Assembly (NCBI RefSeq): GCF_022539315.1
Contig: NC_066316.1
Span: forward strand, 62,353,994 to 62,417,993
Direction: 5' to 3'
Length of the DNA stretch: 64,000 nt
Source of the DNA: Serinus canaria
Taxonomy: Eukaryota > Chordata > Aves > Passeriformes > Fringillidae
The notes beneath the pieces are model-generated. The model searched no databases, was not told the DNA's origin, and worked only from the letters and a program-made list of their open reading frames with translations. Shown here in pieces: positions 53,136 to 64,000 of the stretch (its first letter is position 1; each line of letters starts with the position of its first letter). Made by a program: the position numbers and the translations under genes.

Positions 53136-56100
53136 GAGTATCCTAAGCAACTGCAATTATTGCAATCCCAAAATATATATCACACATTAGTATGCAGCAT
53201 TAAGAGTTTCTAGTTTTCACCCCATAGCAGTGCTATTAGTATTATTTACTGATACTGTATGAAGTACACAGTTTCTTTGGACTTGATAATGAAATGGCTT
53301 GATAGAATGTATCTTTTCTTTTAAAAGCTGCTTATTGAAATCGGTGAAATGAAAAGATTGGTGTACATAATTTCTTGGACAATGAATAGAAAGATTAATA
53401 CTATCTACTTCCTGAAATTATCAGATGTTCTGTATTGATCAAAAATAAAACCAATACAGATATAATAACAGAAAAGGAAATTAAAAACGTACACAGCAGC
53501 AACCACCATAATAATTATAAGTGCCTTTTCTGAATCCAATCATTCAGCTAATTTTCATACACCATCTTTTCCACATTCCATAACCTCTATTCTGTTTCTT
53601 TTGTCATGTAGAATTGGTTGCTGTATAATCTCCAGCCCTGTTTTCCACATTTCATAAAGATTATTACATTTTTGTAACTCTCAGTCACCGATAAATCTGC
53701 ATATGTTCTGGCATATACAGTCCTAGACACAGCTTTCTAAGCCTCTAGTCTGCAGCAAGACTACCTTAAAGTCTGAGAAGATGTGAATATACTCAGGTGT
53801 TGAGAGGTTTTTTTCTTTGCACTTTAATTATATAAACAGTAAAGCAATACTTTGTGTAATTGTGTACATTGTGTAATGAATTTAAAACTGTGTAAATTAT
53901 GGTATCAGTTGTGAAACTCCATTAATTTATTTTTCCATTTAGGTATTCCATTGGCCTTTGTTCCCTCATATGTATAGAGATATAATTTGATACAAAAGAG
54001 GAGAAATTGCTGAGTATCAGTAGTTTCAAGAGAAGATTTCTGTTGCATCTCTAAATTAACTATTTTTTTTTCAAATTTTCACATTTCTGTTCGAAATATT
54101 GTAGAAGCTTGTCCATGCTCAGAAGACCTAGACTAGTTACCCATCACCCCTTTTTTGGGCTGCACTGTGGATCCTTGTCCTACTAATAATCTGTTGCAGA
54201 TAAGTGAGAGGGAGGAGCTTTAAAAGATAAACTCAGTTTGCCTATTTAAGTTGTCTTTCCCTGTTTCTATCTCCTTCTCTGTGTTAGAAAAAGTCTTGTA
54301 TCTATATTTCCATGTATGTCCAGTAGAAATCATGATCTATATTAGTGGATCTAGCTGAGTTTCTAACCTATAGAAGTTTGCTGGTTTGCAGTTTGCTACA
54401 GAGCTTTCACAGAAAATGGTTTTAAATCCACTTTAATTGCATCCTTTTGCAATATTTGGAGGAGATCAAAAGATTTGGACCAGCTGCAGTGCTCTTGCTC
54501 TTTCTCCTCTGAAATATTCTGCACTCTGTTGGTTGTTGTCCAGTATCTGCATTTTTGGCCCCTGGTGCTGGCCAGTTAAGATGATAGAGGCTCTCTGTTC
54601 TGTGCACACATGGGTCTTGAAGGTCTCTCTTCTCTTTGCTCACCATTTTGTTTTCACATAAACATATAAACAAGACAAAAAGCATTTAAAATTCATTAGG
54701 TTGTTTTAGGAAAAAATTATTATTACGAATATTTTATTGTAAGGTACTAATCATTGACCACGGAAATAATTCTGTTTTTTCCTTTGTGTTCATATAAGCC
54801 AAAGAAGAAGGAACTCTAGTAGGGATATTGAAACGGGAGGATGTTGCAGTCAGGCATAAGCATCCCCTGAACAACAGGTGTAGGTGTAATCCTGCCTTGT
54901 GGTACAAATCATTTTCCTCACATGGGGAAAGAGCGATTATTGTGATGCCTGCAGGTCTGTGGACTCACTAAGGGTGATGTACTGACCTTGAAAAAAATGC
55001 AGCAGATTATCTTACATCCATTGCCCACTTCTTCACTGAAGGGTTCTAATCCCTTGTCCTCTTGTCCCTGCAGTGCCCTACTTACTGTAGGCTGAGACTC
55101 CTGCCTGCCTGATCCCAGCAGTGCTGGGTTGATAAGGTCACCAGGTTAAAGCCCAAGGCTTGAGCTGGTGCTTAACATACAGTGTGGATTTATGTAGCCA
55201 TTTTTTTCTTTCCTGCTTCCTTAGTTAGTATTTAAATATTCCAAGTGAAGTGGAATAGGTCAAACAGAAGCCATTAATGACCTGAATCCAGAATATTTTG
55301 TAGCCTATTTACTGGAGTGCTCATCTGGGGAGTACAACAAACATGTCAAAATCTACCAGCTCTCTCATTTAGAGCACACTGCACTGAGGTTTCTCACATC
55401 CCAACTGCATTGCCTTAGCAACAACATTATTATTTAAAAGAGAACAACTTCTTTTTTTTTTAATATTGTAACTAGACCTCTGCTATTAATATGCCTAGCC
55501 TTAAAAAGGCATTGCACATTAAACATTTTACTTTAATTTTTTTGTCTTGTTGGTAGAATAAGATTGTTATACATAAAATAGTTATGAAATTACATAAATA
55601 CAGAAAATTACTCTTTTCACCTGAATGAGTTTGTGCAGAATCGGTTTATTCATTAGTTTTGGATGTTTAGTTTTGTTTTGTTTCATTTTTCTACTAGAGT
55701 ACTAGAAGGTATAGCTGTTGAACTCTAAAATCAAGTCTGCATCCTTAACCATGGACTCCTATGCTCACTAAGTTTTAAGGAGATGATGCCTCAGCCCACA
55801 AGTACAAAGGATATTTTACCTAGGCTGGCAGGACTACAAGCTCACTCTGGATTCTGAAAGTCACACGGTGTTCTCCTCAAAGTTGTCACCAATTGTCAAG
55901 GTATATTTATACTTACGAGACCTTATGGGTCTTCAGATTGTATTCTAAGTGACAACTCTGAAACCAGAGGAATAGTAAGAACCTCAGAGTTTTAGCTGTT
56001 TGGAATTTAGCAAATCAATCTGTTGATGTAAAGGTGACATTTGCGACCTGATGGGGCAGTCCTGTGTGCATGAGAAATTGTGATGTGCAGTCAGAGTTAT

Positions 56101-59100
56101 ATATCCCTGGAGTAATCTTTTTATAGAAATATATATATAACTTTTTAAAGTTCCCATCCTCATTGAAAATCAATACCAATCACAACCCAAAGTGCCAAGA
56201 GGCTCTAGCAGACATGTGGCAGTGGATTAAAATTGGATGGCTGAAATTGTAGCAGCCTTCAGCTGCACCCTCCACTCCTGTGATGGATGTTGCCTCTCCC
56301 AGAGCAGGGACAACTGATCTCCTCATGAATCTCCTGATCTACTGCAGTGCTCATCAAAAGTAAACTGACTTGGATTCAGGCTGGCTTCAGAAATTTTTCT
56401 TGGGAGAGAAAATGTTTATTATATGGACAGCAAGGATACCTAAGAAATTTCAGCAATCTGATTTTAACTTGCTGCTGAATGATCACTGCTAACTGTAAAT
56501 GAAGAACTCAATAGGCTCCATCAGGTGATTTCAAAGCAAGAAAAATGCCTGTTTGGGTGCCTCAGATCCCCACTGAGCACCCAAAGCCCCACTGACCACT
56601 TGGGCAGGAGTTCTGCCCAACTTTGGTGCTTTTCTGAGAAAAAGGAGAATCACTGCTGGCTGAACTGATGAAAACATTGTATATACATTCCATTTTTCTC
56701 TGTCATCTAGTTTCATAGATATTATCACTGAAGGTTTGCAGAGAAAGTTAGAACTGGTAGAATGTGGACAGAAATTAACAGAGCACCTAGACACTTGAAA
56801 GCAAGGAAGAAGCAGAGAAAAACATGAGTATAACACCTTGGGTACTGCAATAATAGAATGCTTGTGGTATCGATATACAATCCACCCTACATGAGATTAT
56901 GTAGCAGCAAACAATGTCTTCCTCAGGAGCCACCAGATAAAATTCTCCAGTCAATTTTGGTTTTATAGGCATCTAGGGACATAAAAATCTAATTTCTATT
57001 TGCTTTAGGACATCTTGTCTGGGTTTTGTTTTTTAAGCAGTTCCAAAGTTACTGTCCTGTAGATTTTGCCTGCCAATCCTGTGGGTATGTTTTTGATAAT
57101 GTAAAGCATTTAAAACAACACTGGCAATCTTTCTTAGACCCCTGAATCACGCTGCAAGCACCTGTATCAGGAACATCCAGCAGTACAACAGTACTTTCCT
57201 AGCTTGACTTCCAGTCTAATTTGAATCAAAAACTGTTCATTCACACTTTTATGAATGCAACAACAGCAATTTTATTGTATACAATCCTGAGTTTTTAAGG
57301 GGAAATCTGACTTGACTACATCCACAGCCAAAAGCTTGTCACATCTAGCATACCTGAGCTCTGTCTCTGCAGCATTGCTCTGATTGATAAATCATCAGTT
57401 ACTATTTTCTTCACCAAAGACACCTAGTGGTCTGAGTTTGAAAAGTTAGGTATACTAAATAGTGAGGAACTATTTTTTCATAGCAATAAACCTAGAGGAA
57501 TGATCCTTTGACTGGTAATTTTAAGTCTATATATGTGTACACACAAAGAGTTTTGATTGTTTGTATTATAATTGCAAATATCTGCCACTAGGATGTCCTT
57601 GAAGACGTGCTGTGGTACTAATCAGATTTGTCAAGATGAGACAGTACCTTTCTATTCTCTCTTACACATCATAAACTCTGACTGATATCCCCAAGGGGAA
57701 GAAATGCATAATGTGTCATTTATGACCTGTTACATGCACAAATTACTTGCATCGTGTTTGCAGTAGGATGACAAAATGCTGTTGATTTTGAATTTGACTT
57801 AGGAAGCTGATCTTTATTCTTAGTTGTCACTTGGCAGATTTTTCTTCCTGCTCTGAATGGTTTGATCTAAAATTTTTGTTTGGAGAAATGGAAGCAATGA
57901 TGGTTTTATTTTTTATTTAAATTGCATACATTCTATCCTAGGAGATAGACATTTATGAGCAGAATAAATATTCTATACATAAGAACAAATTTCACATAAG
58001 TAACACAAAACATGTAATATGGCAATCTTGTTTTTCTTTTACAGCTCTGCAGTGTAGCAGAGCAGTTTTTCCGGGCTTGAGGCAAGGCACTGATCAGCAC
58101 CAAGATGCTTGTGCAGAAGCAAAATTAAAAGGCAGAGCTAAGGCAACTACTCATTATTACAATGCACTACATAATAATTTTCTTTTAGAAAAAGAATCCT
58201 AGAAGAGATTAAGACATGAATTTGAAAACTCAGCAGGTATGATAGACTAAGAATTAGGGAACCTCTTCCAACAAAATTGTCCTTCCCAATTTTATATTTT
58301 TTGTCAGATGCATAAAGGGGAATTTCAGTATCACATTAGGATATTGTGTTAACATTCTACAGGAAAGAAAAAAAAACATTATTCATTAGCATAAGGATCA
58401 GCAGATTTGTTTGGGCAAAATAGGAAGGAAAAAATGCATGTATATAACATAATAATGATTTTATCCTTTCTTCATTTATTTTTTAAAGAATATAAATATT
58501 GTGATTCTCAAAGAGAGTCTAAATAGAAATTCTGATGGTAAATATAGGAAAGTCTTTAACAGCCTGTACCTTAGCTCCAGCAAAACTTTCTCACTACCTA
58601 TTTGCCATTTTCTATGCCAAAAGTGAAATTGAATCTGCTTTCCTTCATTCAGAGCAACACTGTCAGACAGAAAATATCATTTTTATAGGTTGTATCAAGT
58701 GACAAGTGAAAAGCAAAGATCTACACAAACCAGGTGCTACCTGATTCCTTAAAAGTTTAGATGTCTATATGGGCAAGGGTCTCTTAAATAATTGAAATTA
58801 ATTTATGCAAGTTAGTGTCAACAACCAGACTAAGAACACATGTAATATATCTTTGAAGATTTTAACTCTAACATACAAGAAGATGTTGCAATCTAAGTGG
58901 AGATGCTGTGGTCTTCTACTAGAAGACTTTGACACTTCTATTTTGAACTGTTGTCTTCAGAATATTTTACTGTTTTTATTGTATATAATGAAGAAAATGT
59001 ACCTCCCTAGATTGTTTAGGTTATCAAAATGTATTTTATGAATCAGATTAAGTTGAGAACTTTCAAATGTAGTTAGCTTTCAGTTACCATAGTTTCGGTT

Positions 59101-59835
59101 TGTTTGCATAATTAACGTTTTTAGTACCCGAGAAAGTAGGTTAAGTCACTAGTGTTAATCCTGTCCATTACACAGTTAATGTGTGTCAGCTGGTCACTTA
59201 TCTAAGTAGCATTCGACTTCCTACCAGCTTTTTAATTACCAAACCTATGCTTTCTGCAATCAAGTTTGCTTTGCCATTTGAACTTAGGAGATTATTTCAT
59301 TAAGTAAAAAATTCCACAAACAAAGGTATTTAAAATGAGCTACAATCTTACTCACAACTTTTAAGGATTGTGGACACAGAAATAATTTCTGTTTCTGTGG
59401 GATGAAATGAAGTATATATATTGCTATTGCTACTAATGCATGTCCTTCACAGCAGAATTCTAGCCAAACCTCAAGTGGCATAGATGCAGTAGCTCCATTA
59501 AAGTCAATGGAAGTTCACTTAATCACATCACCTGATAATCTGGCCTACAGCCCGTAACAAGACAATCCTTTGGAGGGTAATAATATTTTATGCTTTCATC
59601 AATCACTCTCCTAGGCCTGTAGCTATTTGTGGCAGACTCAAAAATGTCATATAATAAAAAAGGCCGGTTGTGACTATTTCTTCCAGAAACTCCAAGAACC
59701 ATTTTTTAGTAATAAAATATTTATATTTATTTTAAAAATTCTGATGACAAAACAATATCAAAAAAGCATTTATATTCTTGGCTTTAAAGCTCCAAGATGT
59801 TACACTGTTTTCCTTTGTTTTGTCTGTCTGTATAG

Positions 59836-60045
59836 GACCCATGTCTACAACCACGACGATAATAGATGGTAAGAACGGCTCCGTTCCTTCGTCATCCATG
59901 AAAGTGGGCAAGAAGTCAGTGACAGAAGACTTTGTGAACACGTTCAGCTCTCCAGCAGCATGGCTTCTTGTTGTTGCTCTGATTGTTACCTGGTCAGCAG
60001 TAGCTATTGTCATGTTTGACTTGGTGGATTACAAAGACTTAGCAG
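59836..60045 (+). CDS. TRDN: Triadin, coding exon 2 (cytosolic N-terminus and membrane helix)
   Basis: The 210-nt exon starts after TGTCTGTCTGTATAG and ends GCAG|GTAAAA. With the phase-1 join from 29580 it encodes residues 8-77 and the first base of codon 78. Residues 11-17 are STTTTII, then a basic and polar cytosolic stretch, then SVTEDFVNTFSSPAAW and one hydrophobic helix at about residues 47-68 (LLVVALIVTWSAVAIVMF), followed by DLVDYKDLAG. This is nearly identical to the same region of mammalian triadin, where this helix anchors the protein in the sarcoplasmic reticulum with the long Lys/Glu-rich tail in the lumen. That tail, with the calsequestrin- and ryanodine-receptor-binding repeats, is encoded by later exons beyond the window. 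An ATG upstream in the same frame (59778) is intronic and is not the start. Confidence 0.97.
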
Positions 60046-63000
60046 GTAAAACTTAGCATATTCTGTTTGACACTTTGTATATTCACATTTAAAAATTTAT
60101 TAAGCAGCATCTATTACACAAATATGCCAGTGTCTCACCTCCTTGGGGACAGCACAGTGTCTCTGCTGAGTTTACCAAGAGAGAAGATATTGTGAGAAAT
60201 GTCAGAACACATATGTTTACACCTCATACACCTTTATAATTTAAGTCTCTCCATTTTGCAGCCCATCCTCATCCTGGAAAATGAATATGTTGACAGTAAC
60301 GTAAAATATATATTAGCACGTAAGGTCAGATTTCTGTTTTCAAATTTCTGTATAATTTTTTTCTAGAAAAATGAAATTAGTATTAATTAATATTTTCAGA
60401 AATATAGTCTTTAACAGCTGCCTTGTGTATTCTGATATTTGCTTACGCATTTCAATGATCAGAAAAATGTAGAACACATTAACACTAAAACTGATCTTCA
60501 AAAACCATAAGTACAGAGGACCAGATTCTTAATATTAGCTAAAATACACCCTTGTCTTCAATAATCTAGCCTAGTTTTAAGACTTAGATAGATAAATGAA
60601 CAAGATGAAGCTTTAGGGTAAACATAAATATGATTGAGTACAAATATAGTGATTACAGGGGACGGTGATGAAAATGAAGTGGGTGGTACAAGGACTGTGA
60701 TTCTAATTGAGGAACAGAAAAAAAGAGTGGCAAATAAAAAGAAATAGAATATTTATGCCTTTTATAGGACAATAATATTAAATGGACAATAAAGTAACTA
60801 CATATGTTTGTAAAGGGTATGTAGCGTTCAGCAAGCCTGCAGTAGTAAAACCTTTGCGAAGCTAACAGCCATTAACACTTGGGAAACATGTATGGTGAAC
60901 CAGAAAACAAATTATTAGGGTCCTTGTCTTCCTTAAATGAGAACTCCAGCCCTAAAATTATTGCATCTGTCACAATAATTAACTAGGAATTGAAATTTGA
61001 ATTTCAGCCTTTTAATTCAGAAGAAATTGAGTTGATGTTTTGGAGTAAATTTCCTGGACTTTATTAGTTTACTGATAAATATATAGATTTTTTTTGTCCT
61101 GCTATATATCAATATCGACTTCAAGATTTACTTAGAAAGCTTTTGAAACACATATAGATCTTGAAAGAAACCAACAAATCCTGGATCAATAGATGTCACA
61201 GAGCTTGAAATGTGGAGAAAATGCACCACAAAACTTTCTTAAATTTTCTTCTGATCTGTCTTTGTTTTCAGAAGGACATCTCTGGAGTACTAGGAAAACA
61301 TAAAGTTATTTTTAAGACATCCTTCCAAAATAAGCATCAGATTTTAGTTTGGACACCAAACTCTTGATGTTACAACAGAGAGACAAGCCGAGAAAGAAAC
61401 TGTCCTACTCAACTTTAGTTTTTTTAAGTTTTAATATTTAATATTAAATATTAATCAGCCAATCAATCAGTCAAGCAATTAATCAATTTCTTAATATATT
61501 TTCAATGAACAATCAAGAACCAGGACATAACTCAGACTAAACTCTAAAACAGAAATTTCTGAACTTGCTATCAGGTCACACATGGTCAATAAACAAGGGT
61601 AATGCTAAGTAATAGGAATCTCTATCTGTACCAGACTCTGAATGGAAACTTTCTAAGCAGATGGAAATCTGTTCACATTGTGCTGGGTAAATGAGCTTAA
61701 ATCTCACAAATATTGATGGAAACTGCCATTTTTAGACCAGGATGTAGAAATAAAGCAATGTTAAATTTAATCTACAGGGTGGGTTTTTATTTTGTGAAGG
61801 TCTCTGAGAGATACTTCAGTATTTAGAGTTCATGAGTTTGTTTCTTTTCCTTCCCAGCAATATTTCTGTTCCTAAGTGATTAATTAAGCCTGCACTCAAA
61901 TCAGGTCTTGGTGGTCAAACGTTAAGAGACAGAACTGTTATACTTCTTTACACCAGGATTTTTTAGACTGTTTTCTGTATTTACATACATATAAGAATAG
62001 TTGCATAGCTGTTATCACAACCCTTAAGTTTCCACTCCTGATTTCTTACTGTTTTTTTGAGTTAAACCCAGTAATTTGTAAAAATACCATGGAAAGAGCT
62101 GAAGATTGTACATAGAATCACATAGCTGGCATTATTGATACTAGAATGATTTTCTCTTTTGGACAGTTTGCCCGGTGGAAGTAATGCCTCCTTTTCCTAT
62201 AGAAAGTAGAATTTGAGGCATATTTCTAAGTGGCACCTTAAATCTAAAATCCAGTGGTTTTTTTGTCTTGGGTTTGATATTGCTCTTTGAAAAACCTGAC
62301 CTGAAAAAAGTAAATAGTTATATTCGGGACTGTAAATTTAGTTTTGCAAGCAAGATTAAAATTTATTTCCTAGTTTTCAAATGCAAATGAAAGATGCCAA
62401 AAAAATTGTATTCACCTGTGTGCTTTTTAAATCCATAAACCACAGAAAAAAACCAGTGTATTTCTCCTCAAAGAAAACTTGCCTTTCATAAGCCAGTGCT
62501 TTCAATCTCTTTCCTGTTTCTCTACCTGAAGTTCCATGAAGTTCATGCTCAGAAATTCTGCATAGCATATGAATGAGGCAGGCTGGGAGAGCTGAACTCA
62601 GCCTAGAGGAGACAGGAGGGTGACCGAGGAGCAGCCTGCAGGTTTTTGAAGGGCAGTTAAAGAGCTGCCAGAGGATTCTGCTCTCGGGGCTCCCACAGGG
62701 ACTTCCACTATGTTTCTGTGCCAGAAATGACCGTCTCCATGGCAGAGCTGCAGCAGTGACTGCGCCGCACAAGAGTGAGCGCAGCAGAAAGCAGGAGCAG
62801 GCTGACCTGGTAAACCAGTCAGGGAACTGTGTGGCTGAGGAATAGACATGGATTTTTTCCCCCTGATTGCACTACAGAGCTGCTAACCTCTGGAAAATAC
62901 AGGAAGTGCAATGCCCTAGATTGTGAGTTGCCTAGAGTACGCAGAGATTCATGGAGTACAGTAAAAACACTGCACGTGAGCTGAGAAGGAAGTACTTTAA

Positions 63001-64000
63001 AATTGACCCTGAGCTTTCTTTTCCTTCAATAATTAACAATTTTACTCTCTTTTGCCTGAAAGACAAATATTTCCAAAAATACATAAATTATCAGTTATGT
63101 GTATTTTAGCTCTTATATATTATTTTAATTTATCAGTATGAACTTCACACTAGCCTCTGTGATTAGAGTGCCATCTCTTGGGTTTGCTTCTAGATTGCTA
63201 TGGTTTCACATCCTTTTAACAGTAAACTATCAAATCTGTGAAATTTTGACAATTTATATAAGATTACATTTGCCCTGGAATTATATGAAAAAGAGATGCT
63301 TAGTTTCATCCCAAAGTAGCTGTGGTAAATTGCTTTTTGCTGGTCCTCTTTATTCAGTGTTTGTAAAGTAGCTTTTGGAACCAAGGGAGGCTGAGGGAGG
63401 TTAACACTTAGTGTTTAGGTAAGTGAAGTTAGATTACATGAATTCATGATCTGCTCACAAGATTTAAGATACAATTTTGTGTAATTTTACACATGCAGTA
63501 GTTGATGGCTGTAAATTCTATAGCACTCTGTAATATTGAGGAGGTGTTGCTTATGACATAAAATATAACAGGGGGGCCCTGTGTCACAGTTTGCACGTGT
63601 AAAGCTTTGCTTCCTGGGTGGTTATGTGTCAGTTTGTTCAGAAGTTAGGACAGGGAGAGAATCTACAAATCAGCTTCAGCTTTAACTTTAGCAGTGGATT
63701 TCACCCCTGTTCTATCTACCCAGAAGAAGGAAATGAAATTTTGCAGGGTTGTGCTTTAGTGTATTATGCTCATTCCTTTGAGGAATCAAATGAAAGCTTG
63801 CATTCCTATCATGCTGTATTGTACAACTATGAACATGAATGGAATATTTCTAACATGGTATGAAGGTGACATGCATTATAAAAACTTGAGAGAAGAACCT
63901 ACAAATCTCATGTAGTACACAGTGTGTACAAATATGGAATAAGTAGTATACCACATTGAAGAAACTCATATATTTTCAGAAATGAAGAAAAAAGTTAATT
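60046..64000 (+). other. TRDN: TRDN intron 2 (left part only)
   Basis: It begins GTAAAACTTAG. I looked for the next triadin exon (the luminal segment just after the helix) in all three + frames and saw no match, so exon 3 lies beyond the window. The content is AT-rich. A somewhat GC-richer piece with CpGs (TGCGCCGCAC, GAGCGCAGC) lies at about 62590-62840; a 131-codon minus-strand frame (62772-62377) crosses it but is not recognisable. The frame at 63618-63863 is likewise unassigned. Confidence 0.8.
61431..61454. repeat. Perfect 24-bp AT palindrome
   Basis: The sequence reads the same on both strands over 24 bp with no spacer (built of TTAATATTTAAT and its mirror). It is followed by an A/T/C-rich stretch with repeated AATCA/CAATCA units. 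AT palindromes can extrude as cruciforms, but low complexity also makes chance origin possible. Confidence 0.9.

Larger units (their letters stand above)
29581..59835 (+). other. TRDN: TRDN intron 1 (30,255 bp)
   Basis: The intron begins GTACAGT and ends in a pyrimidine tract, TTTTGTCTGTCTGTATAG. No further TRDN exon was seen inside it and the phases join without one. It holds two CR1 3' ends, two LTRs, several microsatellites, three strong inverted repeats and an unidentified minus-strand frame near 40 kb, each listed separately. The rest is AT-rich DNA with short chance frames. Moderately GC-richer stretches without identity lie at about 31460-31760, 32330-32960, 39470-39680 and 54880-55160; these could be old transposon remnants. 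Confidence 0.85.

Noticed and set aside
59778..59835. In-frame upstream ATG that would extend exon 2 to the left
   Set aside because: A pyrimidine tract and TATAG acceptor end at 59835, and exon 1 at 29559 supplies the conserved N-terminus in the right phase.
59732..60013. 93-codon minus-strand frame overlapping triadin exon 2
   Set aside because: It is the antisense shadow of a conserved exon whose + strand match to triadin and splice sites are clear.
62377..62849. 131- and 83-codon minus-strand frames
   Set aside because: They overlap each other in different frames in a GC-richer patch, with no recognisable domain or exon signals.
1..64000. tRNA, rRNA, snRNA genes and CRISPR arrays
   Set aside because: I looked for conserved Pol III boxes, snRNA starts and regularly spaced repeats and saw none. 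The only regular repeats are microsatellites.

Overview
The window reads as nuclear DNA of a bird, most likely a songbird. It is AT-rich and CpG-poor, and almost all of it is non-coding. It carries CR1 LINE 3' ends, including one that ends in the diagnostic ATTCTGTG repeat, avian-type endogenous retrovirus LTRs, and long pyrimidine microsatellites. No bacterial-style gene arrangement is present. Nearly all open frames are short chance frames.

One gene can be identified with confidence: the 5' end of TRDN (triadin) on the + strand. Triadin is the membrane protein of the junctional sarcoplasmic reticulum in striated muscle. Coding exon 1 (29559-29580) has only seven full codons, MAEITAE, plus the first base of codon 8. 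Coding exon 2 (59836-60045) completes codon 8 and encodes the cytosolic N-terminus and the single membrane helix. The splice phases agree and both exon borders have proper GT/AG signals. The two exons are separated by an intron of 30,255 bp, and intron 2 runs off the right edge.

Layout: 1-29,400 is upstream intergenic DNA. It holds two related LTR copies (3.8-5.2 kb), pyrimidine and ATTC microsatellites, a small head-to-head CR1 palindrome (11.1 kb) and an unexplained GC/CpG-rich patch (22.0 kb). About 29,000-29,560 is the inferred TRDN promoter and 5' UTR. It has a perfect CArG box, an M-CAT site, a MEF2-like site and a CATAAAAG TATA-like box; the CArG box may lie inside an old LTR. 29,581-59,835 is TRDN intron 1. 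It contains two CR1 3' ends, a 387-bp solo LTR with a 6-bp target duplication, a roughly 1-kb ERVL-type LTR, a 193-bp TTCTC array, long hairpin-forming inverted repeats (35.6 and 49.6 kb), and an unidentified minus-strand frame of coding-like composition (39.9-40.2 kb). 60,046-64,000 is the start of intron 2, with a 24-bp perfect AT palindrome.

No new multi-gene system was found. The observations most worth following are the tandem hairpins in intron 1, the CArG/LTR overlap upstream of TRDN, the antisense frame near 40 kb and the CpG-rich patch near 22 kb. Family names for the repeats come from recall of avian repeat sequences and were not checked against a database.
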